The notes beneath the pieces are model-generated. The model was not told the DNA's origin and ran no database searches. It saw only the letters and a list, made by a program, of their open reading frames with translations. A DNA stretch of 64,000 nucleotides from an uncultured bacterium (GTDB taxonomy: Bacteria; Bacillota; Clostridia; Lachnospirales; Lachnospiraceae), in assembly GCA_947073545.1 (NCBI GenBank), contig CAMTMP010000009.1, positions 62,001-126,000 on the forward strand. The letters are read 5' to 3'. This document shows, one piece after another, positions 16,208 through 25,860 of the stretch (position 1 is its first letter; every line of letters starts with the position of its first letter). A program made the translations under genes and the position numbers.

Positions 16208-16612
16208 ATGGCTAAAGGACATAGATCCCAGATAAAGAGAGAGAGAAACGCGAACAAGGATGTCAGACCTTCAGCGAAGTTGTCTTACGCTCGTGTGTCT
16301 GTACAGAAAGCTTGTTTCGTGTTAGATGCGATCAGGGGGAAGGATGTCGAGACAGCGCTCGGAATCCTTGCATATAATCCCAGATATGCGTCCAGCATCA
16401 TCAAGAAGCTGCTGGAGTCGGCTATTGCAAACGCCGAGTATAAATACAGTCAGGATCCCACGAAGTACCCGAATCCGGAGAATCTTTACGTGGCTGAGTG
16501 CTACGCGAACAAGGGCCCTACCATGAAGAGGATTCAACCGAGAGCACAGGGTAGAGCTTACAGAATTGAGAAGAGAATGAGCCACATCACGATCGTTCTC
16601 GATGCAAGATAG
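16208..16612 (+). CDS. rplV: 50S ribosomal protein L22
   Basis: 134 aa. The N-terminus has a short basic extension before AKLSYARVSVQKACFVLD. The tunnel-lining beta hairpin is seen in the second half (YVAECYANKGPTMKRIQPRAQGRA). AAAGGAGGA precedes the ATG. Confidence 0.98.
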   Translation: MAKGHRSQIKRERNANKDVRPSAKLSYARVSVQKACFVLDAIRGKDVETALGILAYNPRYASSIIKKLLESAIANAEYKYSQDPTKYPNPENLYVAECYANKGPTMKRIQPRAQGRAYRIEKRMSHITIVLDAR

Positions 16613-16636
16613 GATCAGATTAGGAAGGAGAACAAC

Positions 16637-17293
16637 ATGGGACAGAAAGTGAATCCGCACGGATTGAGAGTCGGTATCATCAAGGATTGGGATTCCAAGT
16701 GGTATGCTGACGGAGAGTTTGCTGACTTTTTAGTAGAAGACTACAATATCAGAGAATATTTGAAGAAGAAGTTATACAGCGCGGGCATCTCTAAGATTGA
16801 AATCGAGAGAGCTTCCGACAGAGTGAAGGTTATCATCTACACGGCTAAGCCCGGTGTCGTAATCGGTAAGGGCGGCGCGGAGATCGAGGTGACCAAGAAG
16901 GAGCTTTCCAAGATGACCGGCAAGAAGGTTCTTGTGGACATCAAGGAGATCAAGAGACCCGACAAGGATGCGCAGCTTGTTGCAGAGAACATCGCGCAGC
17001 AGCTTGAGAACCGTGTATCCTTCAGACGTGCAATGAAGTCCTGCATGGGCCGGACCATGAAGGCAGGCGCAGAAGGTATCAAGGCAGCCGTTTCCGGACG
17101 TCTTGGCGGCGCGGACATTGCCCGCACCGAGTTCTACAGCGAGGGCACTATTCCGCTGCAGACATTGAGAGCAGATATTGACTATGGTTTCGCTGAGGCG
17201 GACACCACTTACGGTAAGCTCGGTGTAAAAGTATGGATTTACAAAGGCGAGGTACTTCCGACTAAATCTAACAAGGAAGGGAGCGATAAATAA
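16637..17293 (+). CDS. rpsC: 30S ribosomal protein S3
   Basis: 218 aa. [20 protein letters not shown] at the start, and a KH domain with [14 protein letters not shown] (GXXG loop VIGKGG). S3 sits at the mRNA entry channel. The last base of the stop is the first base of the rplP start. Confidence 0.99.
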   Translation: MGQKVNPHGLRVGIIKDWDSKWYADGEFADFLVEDYNIREYLKKKLYSAGISKIEIERASDRVKVIIYTAKPGVVIGKGGAEIEVTKKELSKMTGKKVLVDIKEIKRPDKDAQLVAENIAQQLENRVSFRRAMKSCMGRTMKAGAEGIKAAVSGRLGGADIARTEFYSEGTIPLQTLRADIDYGFAEADTTYGKLGVKVWIYKGEVLPTKSNKEGSDK

Positions 17294-17730
17294 TGTTAAT
17301 GCCAAAAAGAGTAAAACGTCGTAAACAGTTCCGTGGTTCCATGGCGGGGAAAGCGACCCGCGGCAACACAATTACCTACGGTGAGTATGGTATCGTGGCG
17401 ATGGAGCCCTGTTGGATCAAGTCCAATCAGATAGAGGCAGCCCGTATCGCTATGACAAGACACATTAAGCGTGGCGGTAAGGTATGGATCAAGATTTTCC
17501 CGGATAAGCCCGTTACCGCGAAACCGGCGGAGACACGTATGGGTTCCGGTAAGGGAACTTTGGAGTACTGGGTAGCAGTTGTCAAGCCCGGCCGCGTGAT
17601 GTTCGAGATCGCCGGAGTGGCTGAGGATGTGGCGAAAGAGGCGCTGCGTCTTGCAACCCATAAACTTCCCTGCAAGTGTAAAATCGTTTCTAAAGCAGAC
17701 TTGGAAGGCGGTGTAGCGAATGAAAACTAA
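17293..17730 (+). CDS. rplP: 50S ribosomal protein L16
   Basis: 145 aa. [20 protein letters not shown], then [29 protein letters not shown], the A-site-facing region. The start codon overlaps the rpsC stop; a second ATG two codons later would also fit. The 3' end overlaps rpmC by 11 nt. Confidence 0.98.
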   Translation: MLMPKRVKRRKQFRGSMAGKATRGNTITYGEYGIVAMEPCWIKSNQIEAARIAMTRHIKRGGKVWIKIFPDKPVTAKPAETRMGSGKGTLEYWVAVVKPGRVMFEIAGVAEDVAKEALRLATHKLPCKCKIVSKADLEGGVANEN

Positions 17731-17926
17731 TAAATATGTGGAAGATTTAAATAAAAAATCAGATGCTGAATTAGCACAGGAGCTTGTAGATGCTAAGAAA
17801 GAACTTTTCAATTTGAGATTCCAGAACGCAACGAACCAGTTGGACAATACGGCTCGGATCAAAGAAGTGAGAAGAAACATTGCAAGAATCCAGACTGTGA
17901 TCACGCAGAAGGCTAAGACCGTATAA
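17720..17926 (+). CDS. rpmC: 50S ribosomal protein L29
   Basis: 68 aa two-helix protein. [35 protein letters not shown] and [16 protein letters not shown] are typical. It overlaps the end of rplP, so it is coupled to it. It is a docking partner of L23 at the tunnel exit. Confidence 0.97.
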   Translation: MKTNKYVEDLNKKSDAELAQELVDAKKELFNLRFQNATNQLDNTARIKEVRRNIARIQTVITQKAKTV

Positions 17927-18028
17927 TAGAACGCGAGAAGGTAAGAATGGCGAAGCGATTCTTACGGATTTCGCAACAGCGAAATCAGTTTCGCGGTAGC
18001 GAAATCAGATGAAAGGAGAGAGTCAATC
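17927..18028 (+). repeat. L29-S17 spacer with tandem hairpins
   Basis: Three hairpins in 100 nt: GTAAGAAT/ATTCTTAC (17941-17965), GATTTCGC (17967-17974) with GCGAAATC (17979-17986), and a near copy of the latter, TTTCGC/GCGAAA, directly after it. The last two form a tandem duplication of about 20 nt ending in GCGAAATCAG. Confidence 0.7.
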
Positions 18029-18283
18029 GTGGAAAGAAATCTGAGAAAAACCCGTACCGGCAAGGTTACGAGCAATAAAATGGATAAGACCATTGTGGTA
18101 GCGATAGAAGATCACGTAAAGCATCCGCTTTACAAGAAGATAGTGAAGAAAACCTACAAGTTGAAGGCACATGATGAGAACAACGAGTGCAGCATCGGCG
18201 ATACCGTAAAGGTAATGGAGACCAGACCTCTGTCCAAGGACAAGAGATGGAGACTTGTGGAGATCGTTGAGAAAGTTAAGTAA
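18029..18283 (+). CDS. rpsQ: 30S ribosomal protein S17
   Basis: 84 aa, GTG start with AAAGGAGAG about 9 nt upstream. [20 protein letters not shown] and [19 protein letters not shown] show the OB fold protein that binds 16S helix 11. It ends with [15 protein letters not shown]. Confidence 0.97.
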   Translation: MERNLRKTRTGKVTSNKMDKTIVVAIEDHVKHPLYKKIVKKTYKLKAHDENNECSIGDTVKVMETRPLSKDKRWRLVEIVEKVK

Positions 18284-18340
18284 CAAGGCGAAAAGAATTT
18301 CTAAGTCAGCAAAATGCGCTGACTAAGAAAATCTATGTTT
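18284..18340 (+). repeat. Intergenic hairpin element, S17-L14 spacer (near-identical copy at 19858)
   Basis: TTTCTAAGTCAGC (18298-18310) pairs with GCTGACTAAGAAA (18318-18330) with one mismatch. The flanks GCGAAA and TTTCG extend the stem. Positions 18284-18330 match 19858-19904 at 45 of 47 bases. The copy begins directly after the rpsQ stop codon. Confidence 0.8.
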
Positions 18341-18398
18341 CGTCTGCGAGGTATGCTTCGCAAACTCGATTTTAAGATTAAGATAAGGAGAAGATAGC

Positions 18399-18767
18399 AT
18401 GATTCAACAGGAAAGCAGATTGAAGGTTGCTGATAACACCGGTGCAAAAGAACTCCTGTGCATCAGAGTTATGGGCGGATCTACAAGAAGATATGCGCGT
18501 ATAGGTGATACGATTGTCGCTACGGTCAAAGATGCAACACCAGGCGGCGTTGTAAAAAAAGGCGATGTCGTAAAGGCTGTCGTTGTGCGCACCGTGAAGG
18601 GCGCAAGACGTAAGGATGGATCTTACATCAGATTTGACGAAAATGCTGCTGTTATCATCAAAGATGATAAGACTCCCAGAGGAACCCGTATTTTTGGACC
18701 AGTAGCAAGAGAGCTTCGTGATAAACAGTTTATGAAAATTGTTTCACTGGCTCCGGAAGTATTATAG
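18399..18767 (+). CDS. rplN: 50S ribosomal protein L14
   Basis: 122 aa. [20 protein letters not shown] and the end [23 protein letters not shown] are diagnostic. It contacts 16S h14 and is a binding site for silencing factor RsfS. ATAAGGAG precedes the ATG. Confidence 0.99.
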   Translation: MIQQESRLKVADNTGAKELLCIRVMGGSTRRYARIGDTIVATVKDATPGGVVKKGDVVKAVVVRTVKGARRKDGSYIRFDENAAVIIKDDKTPRGTRIFGPVARELRDKQFMKIVSLAPEVL

Positions 18768-18778
18768 GAGGTGCCGGT

Positions 18779-19090
18779 ATGTCAACGTTTAAGATTAAGA
18801 AGGGTGATACCGTTAAGGTGATCGCCGGCAAAGATAAAGACAAAGAAGGCAAAGTAATTTCCGTAGACAGGAAGAAGAATAAGGTTCTTGTAGAAGGCAT
18901 CAACAAGATTACCAAGCATGAGAAGCCTTCCGTAGCAAACCAGAACGGCGGTATCGTTCAGAAGGAAGCTCCCATCGATGCTTCCAACGTGATGTATGTG
19001 CACAAGGGCAAGGCGACCAGAATCGGTTTTAAGATCGAGAAGGATAAGAAAGTACGTTTCGCCAAGTCTACGGGCGACATCATAGACTAA
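18779..19090 (+). CDS. rplX: 50S ribosomal protein L24
   Basis: 103 aa with an N-terminal KOW motif (KIKKGDTVKVIAGKDKDKEG). It is an early assembly protein of the large subunit. It is 11 nt after rplN. Confidence 0.98.
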   Translation: MSTFKIKKGDTVKVIAGKDKDKEGKVISVDRKKNKVLVEGINKITKHEKPSVANQNGGIVQKEAPIDASNVMYVHKGKATRIGFKIEKDKKVRFAKSTGDIID

Positions 19091-19114
19091 ATCTGAGAAA
19101 GGAGATCCATAAGC

Positions 19115-19657
19115 GTGAGTAGCAGACTTAAAGATATGTATAAAAACGAGATCGTAGATGCTATGGTCAAAAAGTTTGGATATAAAAATGTCATGGAAGT
19201 TCCGAAGCTTGACAAGATCGTGATCAATATGGGCGTCGGTGAAGCGAAGGAAAACGCGAAGGTGCTGGAGTCCGCTGTGAGTGATATGGAGACCATTACC
19301 GGTCAGAAAGCCATCATCACAAAGGCAAAGCATTCTATCGCAAACTTCAAGATCAGAGAGGGACAGTCGATTGGCTGTAAGACTACGCTTCGCGGCGACA
19401 AGATGTATGAGTTTTTAGACAGACTCGTAAATCTGGCGCTTCCCCGCGTGCGTGACTTTAGAGGCGTAAATGCTAATTCCTTCGATGGCAGAGGCAACTA
19501 TGCCCTCGGTATCAAGGAGCAGATTATCTTCCCTGAAATCGAGTACGATAAGGTTGATAAGGTGAGAGGTATGGACGTTATCTTCGTCACCACAGCCAAG
19601 ACGGATGAAGAAGCCCGTGAGTTGTTGAGATTATTTAATATGCCATTCGCCAAATAG
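19115..19657 (+). CDS. rplE: 50S ribosomal protein L5
   Basis: 180 aa, GTG start with AAAGGAGAT 8 nt upstream. [23 protein letters not shown] and the C-terminal [20 protein letters not shown] stretch (here [17 protein letters not shown]) are typical. It binds 5S rRNA together with L18. Confidence 0.98.
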   Translation: MSSRLKDMYKNEIVDAMVKKFGYKNVMEVPKLDKIVINMGVGEAKENAKVLESAVSDMETITGQKAIITKAKHSIANFKIREGQSIGCKTTLRGDKMYEFLDRLVNLALPRVRDFRGVNANSFDGRGNYALGIKEQIIFPEIEYDKVDKVRGMDVIFVTTAKTDEEARELLRLFNMPFAK

Positions 19658-19671
19658 AAGGAGGTAAATTC

Positions 19672-19857
19672 ATGGCTAAGACAGCAATGAAGATCAAACA
19701 GCAGCGCAAACCGAAGTTCTCTGTGAGAGCGTACAACCGCTGTAAAATCTGTGGTCGTCCACATGCTTATTTGAGAAAATACGGAATCTGCAGAATCTGC
19801 TTCCGTGAGTTAGCATATAAGGGACAGATTCCCGGCGTTAAGAAAGCCAGCTGGTAA
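19672..19857 (+). CDS. rpsZ: 30S ribosomal protein S14, zinc type
   Basis: 61 aa, the short S14 form. The [10 protein letters not shown] and CRICFRE motifs give the four zinc-ligand cysteines. Firmicutes often also carry a longer cysteine-free S14 induced under zinc limitation; none is in this window. Confidence 0.98.
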   Translation: MAKTAMKIKQQRKPKFSVRAYNRCKICGRPHAYLRKYGICRICFRELAYKGQIPGVKKASW

Positions 19858-20000
19858 CAAAGCGAAAAGAATTTCTAAGTCAGCAAAATACGCTGACTAA
19901 GAAATACTAAGTTTCGCTTGCGAGTTCGCTTCGCGATCTCGGTGACCAAAAGAATTTCTAAGACAGCAAAGAACGCCGACTAAGAAATGTCAAGTATAAA
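19858..20000 (+). repeat. Two intergenic hairpin elements, S14-S8 spacer
   Basis: First copy: AGCGAAA (19861-19867) pairs with TTTCGCT (19912-19918) and encloses TTTCTAAGTCAGC/GCTGACTAAGAAA (19872-19884, 19892-19904). Second, more diverged copy: TTTCTAAGACAGC (19955-19967) with GCCGACTAAGAAA (19975-19987). Between them lies a GC-rich palindromic stretch (GCGAGTTCGCTTCGCGA). Confidence 0.8.
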
Positions 20001-20018
20001 TATATAGGAGGAAAAATC

Positions 20019-20420
20019 ATGACAATGAGCGATCCGATTGCAGATATGCTTACAAGAATCCGTAACGCAAATACTGCAAAGCATGATACAGTAGATGTGC
20101 CCTCATCCAAGATGAAGCTGGCTATCGCGCAGATTCTCTTAGAGGAAGGCTATATCAGAAAATTTGATGTGATCGAGAACGGCAGTTTCAAAACCATCCA
20201 TATCACCTTGAAGTATGGAGAGGACAAGAACGATAAGATCATTTCCGGTATCAAGAGAATTTCCAAGCCCGGTCTTCGTGTGTATGCGGGTAAGGAAGAG
20301 CTGCCCAGAGTACTCGGTGGCTTGGGTGTGGCGATCATTTCCACAAACCAGGGCGTTGTGACCGATAAGAAGGCAAGAGAGCTTCAGGTGGGCGGCGAAG
20401 TGTTAGCATTTGTTTGGTAA
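20019..20420 (+). CDS. rpsH: 30S ribosomal protein S8
   Basis: 133 aa. [25 protein letters not shown] start; [25 protein letters not shown] end. S8 represses the spc operon in E. coli by binding the L5 region; no such site was looked for here. Confidence 0.98.
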   Translation: MTMSDPIADMLTRIRNANTAKHDTVDVPSSKMKLAIAQILLEEGYIRKFDVIENGSFKTIHITLKYGEDKNDKIISGIKRISKPGLRVYAGKEELPRVLGGLGVAIISTNQGVVTDKKARELQVGGEVLAFVW

Positions 20421-20633
20421 CCTACCGGGCAAGCTCGGTCTGAAGAATGACTACGTCATTCTTCGCAGGCTGAGAGGACCATATAGAATTTCTAAGGCGA
20501 CAAAAAAACCCGCCTGAGAAATGCGATATCTCACTTGCGAGTTCGGTTGGTGAGAAGAACTTCTAAACCGGCAGATGGATTTTCGAGTCTGACGTAAATC
20601 ATTTATATTACAAAAAATACAGGAGGTACGGGC
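20421..20633 (+). repeat. S8-L6 spacer with several hairpin elements
   Basis: 213 nt without a gene. A perfect 10-bp hairpin, GAAGAATGAC (20442-20451) with GTCATTCTTC (20455-20464), has a 3-nt loop. It is followed by a diverged copy of the TTTCTAAG element (GAATTTCTAAGGCG near 20488, partner CGCCTGAGAAA) and by AGAACTTCTAA near 20556. Long hairpin-rich spacers are unusual inside the spc operon. Confidence 0.7.
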
Positions 20634-21176
20634 ATGTCACGTATAGGAAGAATGCCAATCGCGGTTCCCGCAGGTGTGACTGTGGAGATTGCAGAAAATA
20701 ATAAAGTGACTGTAAAAGGTCCCAAGGGAACGCTTGAGAGAACGCTCCCGGCAGAGATGGAAATTAAGGTGGAAGGCGAGCAGATTTTGGTTTCCAGACC
20801 GAACGACTTGAAGAAGATGAAATCCTTCCACGGATTGACAAGAACACTGATTCACAACATGGTGGTCGGTGTGACGGACGGCTTTGAGAAGAAGCTGGAG
20901 GTAAACGGCGTCGGTTACAGAGCCGCTAAGTCCGGCAAGAAGCTGACACTCAACTTAGGATACTCTCACCCTGTAGAGATGACAGATCCCGAGGGCATCG
21001 AGACCGTTGTGGAAGGGCAGAATCTGATCATCGTCAAGGGCATCGATAAAGAAAAAGTAGGTCAGTTTGCGGCTGAAATCAGAGACCAGAGACGTCCTGA
21101 GCCTTATAAAGGCAAGGGCATCAAGTATGCTGATGAGACAATCAGACGTAAAGTCGGTAAGACCGGTAAGAAATAA
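20634..21176 (+). CDS. rplF: 50S ribosomal protein L6
   Basis: 180 aa. [19 protein letters not shown], two similar L6 domains, and the C-terminal [22 protein letters not shown] that binds 23S H97. CAGGAGGTA precedes the ATG. Confidence 0.98.
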   Translation: MSRIGRMPIAVPAGVTVEIAENNKVTVKGPKGTLERTLPAEMEIKVEGEQILVSRPNDLKKMKSFHGLTRTLIHNMVVGVTDGFEKKLEVNGVGYRAAKSGKKLTLNLGYSHPVEMTDPEGIETVVEGQNLIIVKGIDKEKVGQFAAEIRDQRRPEPYKGKGIKYADETIRRKVGKTGKK

Positions 21177-21196
21177 AAGATAAGGAGAGTATGGGA

Positions 21197-21565
21197 ATGG
21201 TTAAGAAAGAATCGAGACAAAAAGTTCGCGTAAAGAAACATAACAGAATGCGTAACCGTTTCAGCGGCACCGCTGAGAGACCGCGTCTGGCTGTGTTCAG
21301 AAGCAATAATCATATGTATGCTCAAATTATTGACGATACAGTGGGAAATACTTTAGTCTCTGCATCTACTCTCGAGAAGAGCGTGGGAGGCGAGCTTAAG
21401 AAGACCAATGACGTTGAGGCGGCAGCATATGTAGGAACAGTGATCGCTAAGAGAGCAATTGAGAAAGGCATCAAGGCCGTTGTTTTTGATAGAGGCGGTT
21501 TCATATACCAGGGTAAGATTGCAGCATTAGCGGACGCGGCCAGAGAAGCTGGCCTGGAATTCTAG
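21197..21565 (+). CDS. rplR: 50S ribosomal protein L18
   Basis: 122 aa from ATG 21197, which lies 7 nt after GGAGAG; an ATG two codons earlier is too close to that site. [38 protein letters not shown] and the C-terminal [26 protein letters not shown] are typical. It delivers 5S rRNA to the subunit. Confidence 0.97.
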   Translation: MVKKESRQKVRVKKHNRMRNRFSGTAERPRLAVFRSNNHMYAQIIDDTVGNTLVSASTLEKSVGGELKKTNDVEAAAYVGTVIAKRAIEKGIKAVVFDRGGFIYQGKIAALADAAREAGLEF

Positions 21566-21585
21566 GAAGGGAGAAAGAAGATCAC

Positions 21586-22095
21586 ATGAGACGTACAATC
21601 ATTGACGTAAGTCAGTTAGAACTCACTGAGAAAGTTGTGACAATCAAGCGTGTAACCAAGGTTGTCAAGGGTGGTCGTAACATGCGCTTCACGGCGCTTG
21701 TGGTAGTCGGCGACGGTAACGGCCATGTTGGCGCAGGCTTGGGTAAAGCGACTGAAATCCCTGAAGCGATCCGCAAAGGCAAAGAAGACGCGATTAAGAA
21801 TCTGGTTTGCGTTGCACTGGATGAGAAGAACAGTATCACACATGATTTTGTCGGAAAATTCGGCTCTGCATCCGTTTTGCTGAAGAGAGCTGCGGAAGGT
21901 ACCGGTATCATCGCCGGAGGCCCTGCGCGTGTGGTGTGCGAGCTTGCAGGCATCAAGAATATCCGTACAAAGTCCTTGGGGTCCAACAACAAGCAGAACG
22001 TAGTGTTAGCTACGATCATGGGTTTGAGCCAGTTAAAGACTCCTGAGGAAGTGGCTAAAAACCGTGGAAAATCCGTAGAGGAGATCCGCGCATAA
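21586..22095 (+). CDS. rpsE: 30S ribosomal protein S5
   Basis: 169 aa. The dsRBD-like N-domain has [27 protein letters not shown], then [20 protein letters not shown]. Its N-terminal loop influences decoding accuracy. It is 20 nt after rplR. Confidence 0.98.
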   Translation: MRRTIIDVSQLELTEKVVTIKRVTKVVKGGRNMRFTALVVVGDGNGHVGAGLGKATEIPEAIRKGKEDAIKNLVCVALDEKNSITHDFVGKFGSASVLLKRAAEGTGIIAGGPARVVCELAGIKNIRTKSLGSNNKQNVVLATIMGLSQLKTPEEVAKNRGKSVEEIRA

Positions 22096-22192
22096 CAATG
22101 CGAGAAGATGTTCTAATGCTCGCAGCTGGGGCTGCATCGCAAAGAACATCTATGTCTCGCATGAGAGAATGCCCAAAAGAAGGCATTCTCTG
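22096..22192 (+). repeat. Multi-hairpin intergenic element, S5-L30 spacer
   Basis: Nested outer stems ATGCGAGA (22098-22105)/TCTCGCAT (22155-22162) and AGATGTTCT (22106-22114)/AGAACATCT (22143-22151) enclose a GC-rich hairpin with CGCAGC/GCTGC. A separate 10-bp hairpin, AGAGAATGCC (22164-22173)/GGCATTCTCT (22182-22191), follows. Nearly the same GAGAATGCC hairpin recurs at 57848. Confidence 0.8.
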
Positions 22193-22231
22193 ATCAGATT
22201 CGAGGTTTTACGGAGATCAGGAGGGAATAAA

Positions 22232-22429
22232 ATGGCAGCGAAAGAGGCAGATAAAAAATTAAAGATCACTTTAGTCAGATCTACAATCGGCCAGGTGCCC
22301 AAAGCTCGCGCTACAGTAGCGGCTATGGGGCTTCGGAAGCTTCATCAGACAGTGGAACTGCCTGACAATGCGGCGACCAGAGGTCAGATTCAGAGAGTAA
22401 GACATATGGTCAAAGTGGAAGAAGCATAA
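22232..22429 (+). CDS. rpmD: 50S ribosomal protein L30
   Basis: 65 aa from ATG 22232, which has AGGAGGG about 6 nt upstream; the frame is open further upstream through the spacer repeat but without a ribosome site. KLKITLVRSTIGQVPKARATVAAMGLRKLH is diagnostic. Confidence 0.97.
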   Translation: MAAKEADKKLKITLVRSTIGQVPKARATVAAMGLRKLHQTVELPDNAATRGQIQRVRHMVKVEEA

Positions 22430-22443
22430 AGGAGGTGTGATAG

Positions 22444-22884
22444 ATGGAATTATCGAATTTAAGACCTGCGAAGGGCTCTGTACACAGCGATAATTTTAGA
22501 AGGGGCCGTGGACACGGTTCCGGAAACGGCAAGACGGCCGGCAAGGGACATAAGGGTCAGAAGGCTCGTTCCGGCGCGCCCAGACCGGGCTTTGAGGGTG
22601 GTCAGATGCCCTTGTACAGACGTCTCCCCAAGAGAGGCTTTACAAACAGAAATACCAAAGAGATCGTTGCTCTTAACCTGAGCGTTCTTGAGGTATTCGA
22701 CAACGGTGCGACGGTTGATGTGGATGCATTGATCGAAAAAGGAATCGTAAAGAATCCCCGTGACGGCGTAAAGATCCTTGGAAACGGAGAACTTACTAAG
22801 AAACTCGACGTGAAGGTAAATGCCTTCAGCGCATCCGCGAAGGAGAAAATCGAGGCACTTGGTGGAACAGCAGAGGTGATCTAA
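22444..22884 (+). CDS. rplO: 50S ribosomal protein L15
   Basis: 146 aa. The glycine/arginine-rich extension [24 protein letters not shown] and [17 protein letters not shown] are typical. The last base of the stop (TAA) is the first base of the secY ATG, so the two are coupled. Confidence 0.98.
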   Translation: MELSNLRPAKGSVHSDNFRRGRGHGSGNGKTAGKGHKGQKARSGAPRPGFEGGQMPLYRRLPKRGFTNRNTKEIVALNLSVLEVFDNGATVDVDALIEKGIVKNPRDGVKILGNGELTKKLDVKVNAFSASAKEKIEALGGTAEVI

Positions 22885-24197
22885 TGTTTACAACCCTAAA
22901 AAATGCATTTAAGCTCAAAGAGATCAGAAATAAAATTTTCTTTACATTTCTCATGCTGGTTGTGATCCGTCTTGGATCACAGCTCCCCGTGCCGGGTGTG
23001 GACAGGACCTACTTTGCAAGATGGTTCGAGAGCCAGACCGGAGACGCATTTAATTTCTTTGATGCTTTTACGGGCGGATCTTTTCTGAACATGTCTGTTC
23101 TGGCGCTTAACATTACGCCGTACATTACATCGTCCATCATCATGCAGCTTATGACGATAGCGATTCCGAAGCTGGAGGAGATGCAGCGGGACGGTGCGGA
23201 CGGACGGAAGAAGATCGCATCTATTACGAGATATGTGACGGTTGCGCTTGCGTTGATCGAGGCCGGTGTTATGGCGATCGGCTTTGGGCGGCAAGGGCTG
23301 CTGGAGACCTATAACGTGATGAACATTATCACGGTGATAGTGGCGCTCACGGCAGGAAGCGCATTTCTGATGTGGATTGGCGAGCGGATTACAGAGAACG
23401 GTGTTGGCAACGGTATTTCCATCGTGCTGACGATCAATATTCTCTCCCGTATGCCGCAGGATATCGCACAGCTCTTTGAGCAGTTTGTGATCGGCAGGTC
23501 TATCGCCAAGGGCGTGGTGGCAGCGATCATTATCATTGCAATTATCGTACTGATGGTAGTGCTTGTTATCGTATTGAACGACGGTGTGCGCAAGATTCCG
23601 GTGCAGTATGCGAAGAAGGTACAGGGCAGAAAGATGGTGGGCGGACAGACAACCAATATTCCGCTTAAGGTTAACACCTCGGGCGTTATCCCGGTTATCT
23701 TTGCCTCGTCCCTGATGCAGCTTCCGGTGGTGATCTGTTCCCTGTTTAATGTGAACGGTACAGGTTTCTGGGGAGAAATCCTGAAAGGGCTTAACTCCAA
23801 CTACTGGTGCAATCCGGATCATCTCGTTTATTCGATCGGCCTGGTGGTGTATATTGTACTGGTGGTATTCTTCGCCTACTTCTATACATCCATCACTTTT
23901 AACCCGATGGAGATTGCGGATAACATGAAGAGACAGGGCGGATTTATTCCGGGTATCAGACCCGGTAAGCCGACCAGCGAATATCTGGCTAAGCTCTTAA
24001 ACTATATCGTGTTTATCGGAGCGATTGGTCTTACCATCGTATGCGTTGTGCCTTACTTCTTTAACGGAGTGTTCGGGGCAAGCGTATCTTTTGGAGGAAC
24101 CAGCTTGATCATTATTGTCAGTGTGGTACTGGAGACGGTTAAGCAGATCGAGTCACAGATGCTTGTCCGCAATTATAAGGGCTTTTTGAACGATTAA
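22884..24197 (+). CDS. secY: Preprotein translocase subunit SecY
   Basis: 437 aa with ten membrane segments. Family marks: RLGSQLPVPGVD after the first helix, PYITSSIIMQL, and the cytoplasmic loop ADNMKRQGGFIPGIRPGKPTSEYL. It is the channel of the Sec translocon with SecE and SecG, encoded elsewhere. It is the last gene of the spc block before a 238-nt structured gap. Confidence 0.99.
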   Translation: MFTTLKNAFKLKEIRNKIFFTFLMLVVIRLGSQLPVPGVDRTYFARWFESQTGDAFNFFDAFTGGSFLNMSVLALNITPYITSSIIMQLMTIAIPKLEEMQRDGADGRKKIASITRYVTVALALIEAGVMAIGFGRQGLLETYNVMNIITVIVALTAGSAFLMWIGERITENGVGNGISIVLTINILSRMPQDIAQLFEQFVIGRSIAKGVVAAIIIIAIIVLMVVLVIVLNDGVRKIPVQYAKKVQGRKMVGGQTTNIPLKVNTSGVIPVIFASSLMQLPVVICSLFNVNGTGFWGEILKGLNSNYWCNPDHLVYSIGLVVYIVLVVFFAYFYTSITFNPMEIADNMKRQGGFIPGIRPGKPTSEYLAKLLNYIVFIGAIGLTIVCVVPYFFNGVFGASVSFGGTSLIIIVSVVLETVKQIESQMLVRNYKGFLND

Positions 24198-24435
24198 AAT
24201 GTGTAACAAGATAACGGTTCAGCTCAAGACATTGTACTTGCTGCAATGTCCCTGAAAATGTGTAAGCTGGGTCAGGCTGGAATCTGCCCCTCGCCGCAGG
24301 CGATTTCGAATGGGCAGATTCCGTAACAGTGAAACAGAAGGCTGAACCGTTACGTGACAAAGAACAGGTAGGGACGGCAGATTATCGGCACGTCCCTAAC
24401 CTTGTATTTGAATGTTCGGGGAGAGGGAAACGGAT
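24198..24435 (+). repeat. Branched intergenic element, secY-adk spacer
   Basis: TAACGGTTCAGC (24212-24223) pairs perfectly with GCTGAACCGTTA (24341-24352). Inside are ACATTG/CAATGT (24229-24234, 24244-24249) and the 11-bp stem GGAATCTGCCC (24279-24289)/GGGCAGATTCC (24312-24322) around a GCCGCAGGC-type tip. A further hairpin, TAGGGACG/CGTCCCTA, lies at 24369-24398. The GCTGAACYGTTA end recurs in copies at 46096 and 59836. No T tract, so it is not a simple terminator. Confidence 0.75.
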
Positions 24436-25077
24436 ATGAAAATTATAATGCTGGGCGCACCTGGCGCAGGAAAAGGGACACAGGCGAAAATGATCGCTGA
24501 AAGTTATAAAATTCCGCATGTTTCTACGGGCGACATGTTCCGCCTGAACATCAAGAACGGGACGGAGCTTGGCAAGGAAGCGAAGCAGTATATGGATCAG
24601 GGACTTCTGGTGCCCGATGAACTGACGGTGCGGATTCTTCTTGACAGGGTGGCGCAGGATGACTGCAAGAACGGTTATGTGCTGGACGGATTTCCCAGAA
24701 CGATTCCTCAGGCGGAGGTGCTGGAGGAAGCGCTTAATAAGCTGGGAGACAAAATAGATTATGCCATTGACGTGGAGGTGCCGGATGAGAATATCATCCG
24801 CAGAATGGGCGGCAGACGCGCGTGCACATCCTGCGGCGCGACTTATCACATCGAGCATGTGCCTCCGAAGAAAGAAGGGGTCTGCGATCAATGCGGACAG
24901 GAACTTGTGCTGCGCGATGACGATAAGCCGGAGACGGTGGAGAAGCGTCTGCGTGTATATCAGGAGCAGACGGCACCGTTACTCGAGTTTTATTCATCAA
25001 AGGGTGTGTTGAGAAGCGTGGACGGCACGCAGGATATGCAGGATGTGTTTAAAGCGATTGAGGAAATCTTAAAGTAG
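24436..25077 (+). CDS. adk: Adenylate kinase
   Basis: 213 aa. P-loop GAPGAGKGT (7-15), NMP-binding STGDMFR and LDGFPRT. The LID domain carries Cys130, Cys133, Cys150 and Cys153, so it binds zinc as in Gram-positive enzymes. It makes two ADP from ATP and AMP. The start at 24436 follows GGGGAGAGGG; eight upstream codons in frame lack support. map follows 10 nt later. Confidence 0.98.
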   Translation: MKIIMLGAPGAGKGTQAKMIAESYKIPHVSTGDMFRLNIKNGTELGKEAKQYMDQGLLVPDELTVRILLDRVAQDDCKNGYVLDGFPRTIPQAEVLEEALNKLGDKIDYAIDVEVPDENIIRRMGGRRACTSCGATYHIEHVPPKKEGVCDQCGQELVLRDDDKPETVEKRLRVYQEQTAPLLEFYSSKGVLRSVDGTQDMQDVFKAIEEILK

Positions 25078-25087
25078 GAGCGGGACT

Positions 25088-25837
25088 ATGGCGGTCACGA
25101 TCAAATCGGCGGGAGAAATCGAAAAGATGCGAAAGGCGGGCAGGCTGCTCGCCCGGGTGCATGAGAAGCTGGCGAAGGAGATACGCCCGGGTGTTTCCAC
25201 AAAGGAGGTCGACACGGTCTGCGAGGAGCTGATCCGTGGATATGGCTGCACGCCAAACTTTTTACATTATCAGGGCTACCCGGCGAGCGTCTGCGTCTCC
25301 GTGAATGAGGAGGTCGTGCACGGGATTCCCCGGCCGGACCGAATACTTAAGGAAGGCGATATCGTGAGCTTGGATACGGGACTGATTTATCAGGGTTACC
25401 ATTCGGATGCGGCGAGAACTTACGGGGTGGGACAGATCGGCCCGGAAGCGGAAAAGCTGATTGAGGTGACGAAGGAGAGTTTCTTTCAGGGAATCAGGAT
25501 GGCCTGCGCCGGAAAGCATCTGCATGCTATTTCTAACGCCATCGCGGATTATGTGATACCTTACGGTTATGGGATCGTGCACGATCTGGTAGGTCACGGC
25601 ATTGGTAAAAAACTCCACGAACCGCCTAATATACCGAACTTTCCCCAGAGAAGAAGAGGAGTACGGCTAAAAGCCGGGATGACGCTGGCGATTGAGCCGA
25701 TGATTAACATTGGCACGGGCGAGGTAGACTGGCTGGATGACGGATGGACAGTGGTATCGGCGGATCATTCGCTCTCCGCGCACTATGAGAACACCGTGCT
25801 GATTACGGACGGGGAGCCGGAGATATTAACATTGTAG
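25088..25837 (+). CDS. map: Methionine aminopeptidase, type I
   Basis: 249 aa pita-bread enzyme that removes the initiator methionine. Metal ligands are seen in SLDTGLIYQGYHSDAARTY (two Asp), DLVGHGIGKKLHEPP (His), AIEPMI (Glu) and SAHYENTVLIT (Glu). There is no SH3-like N-terminal extension or zinc-finger motif. It is between adk and the KOW gene, a standard order in Clostridia. Confidence 0.98.
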   Translation: MAVTIKSAGEIEKMRKAGRLLARVHEKLAKEIRPGVSTKEVDTVCEELIRGYGCTPNFLHYQGYPASVCVSVNEEVVHGIPRPDRILKEGDIVSLDTGLIYQGYHSDAARTYGVGQIGPEAEKLIEVTKESFFQGIRMACAGKHLHAISNAIADYVIPYGYGIVHDLVGHGIGKKLHEPPNIPNFPQRRRGVRLKAGMTLAIEPMINIGTGEVDWLDDGWTVVSADHSLSAHYENTVLITDGEPEILTL

Positions 25838-25860
25838 ATAGGTAGAGATGGATTTCAAAT

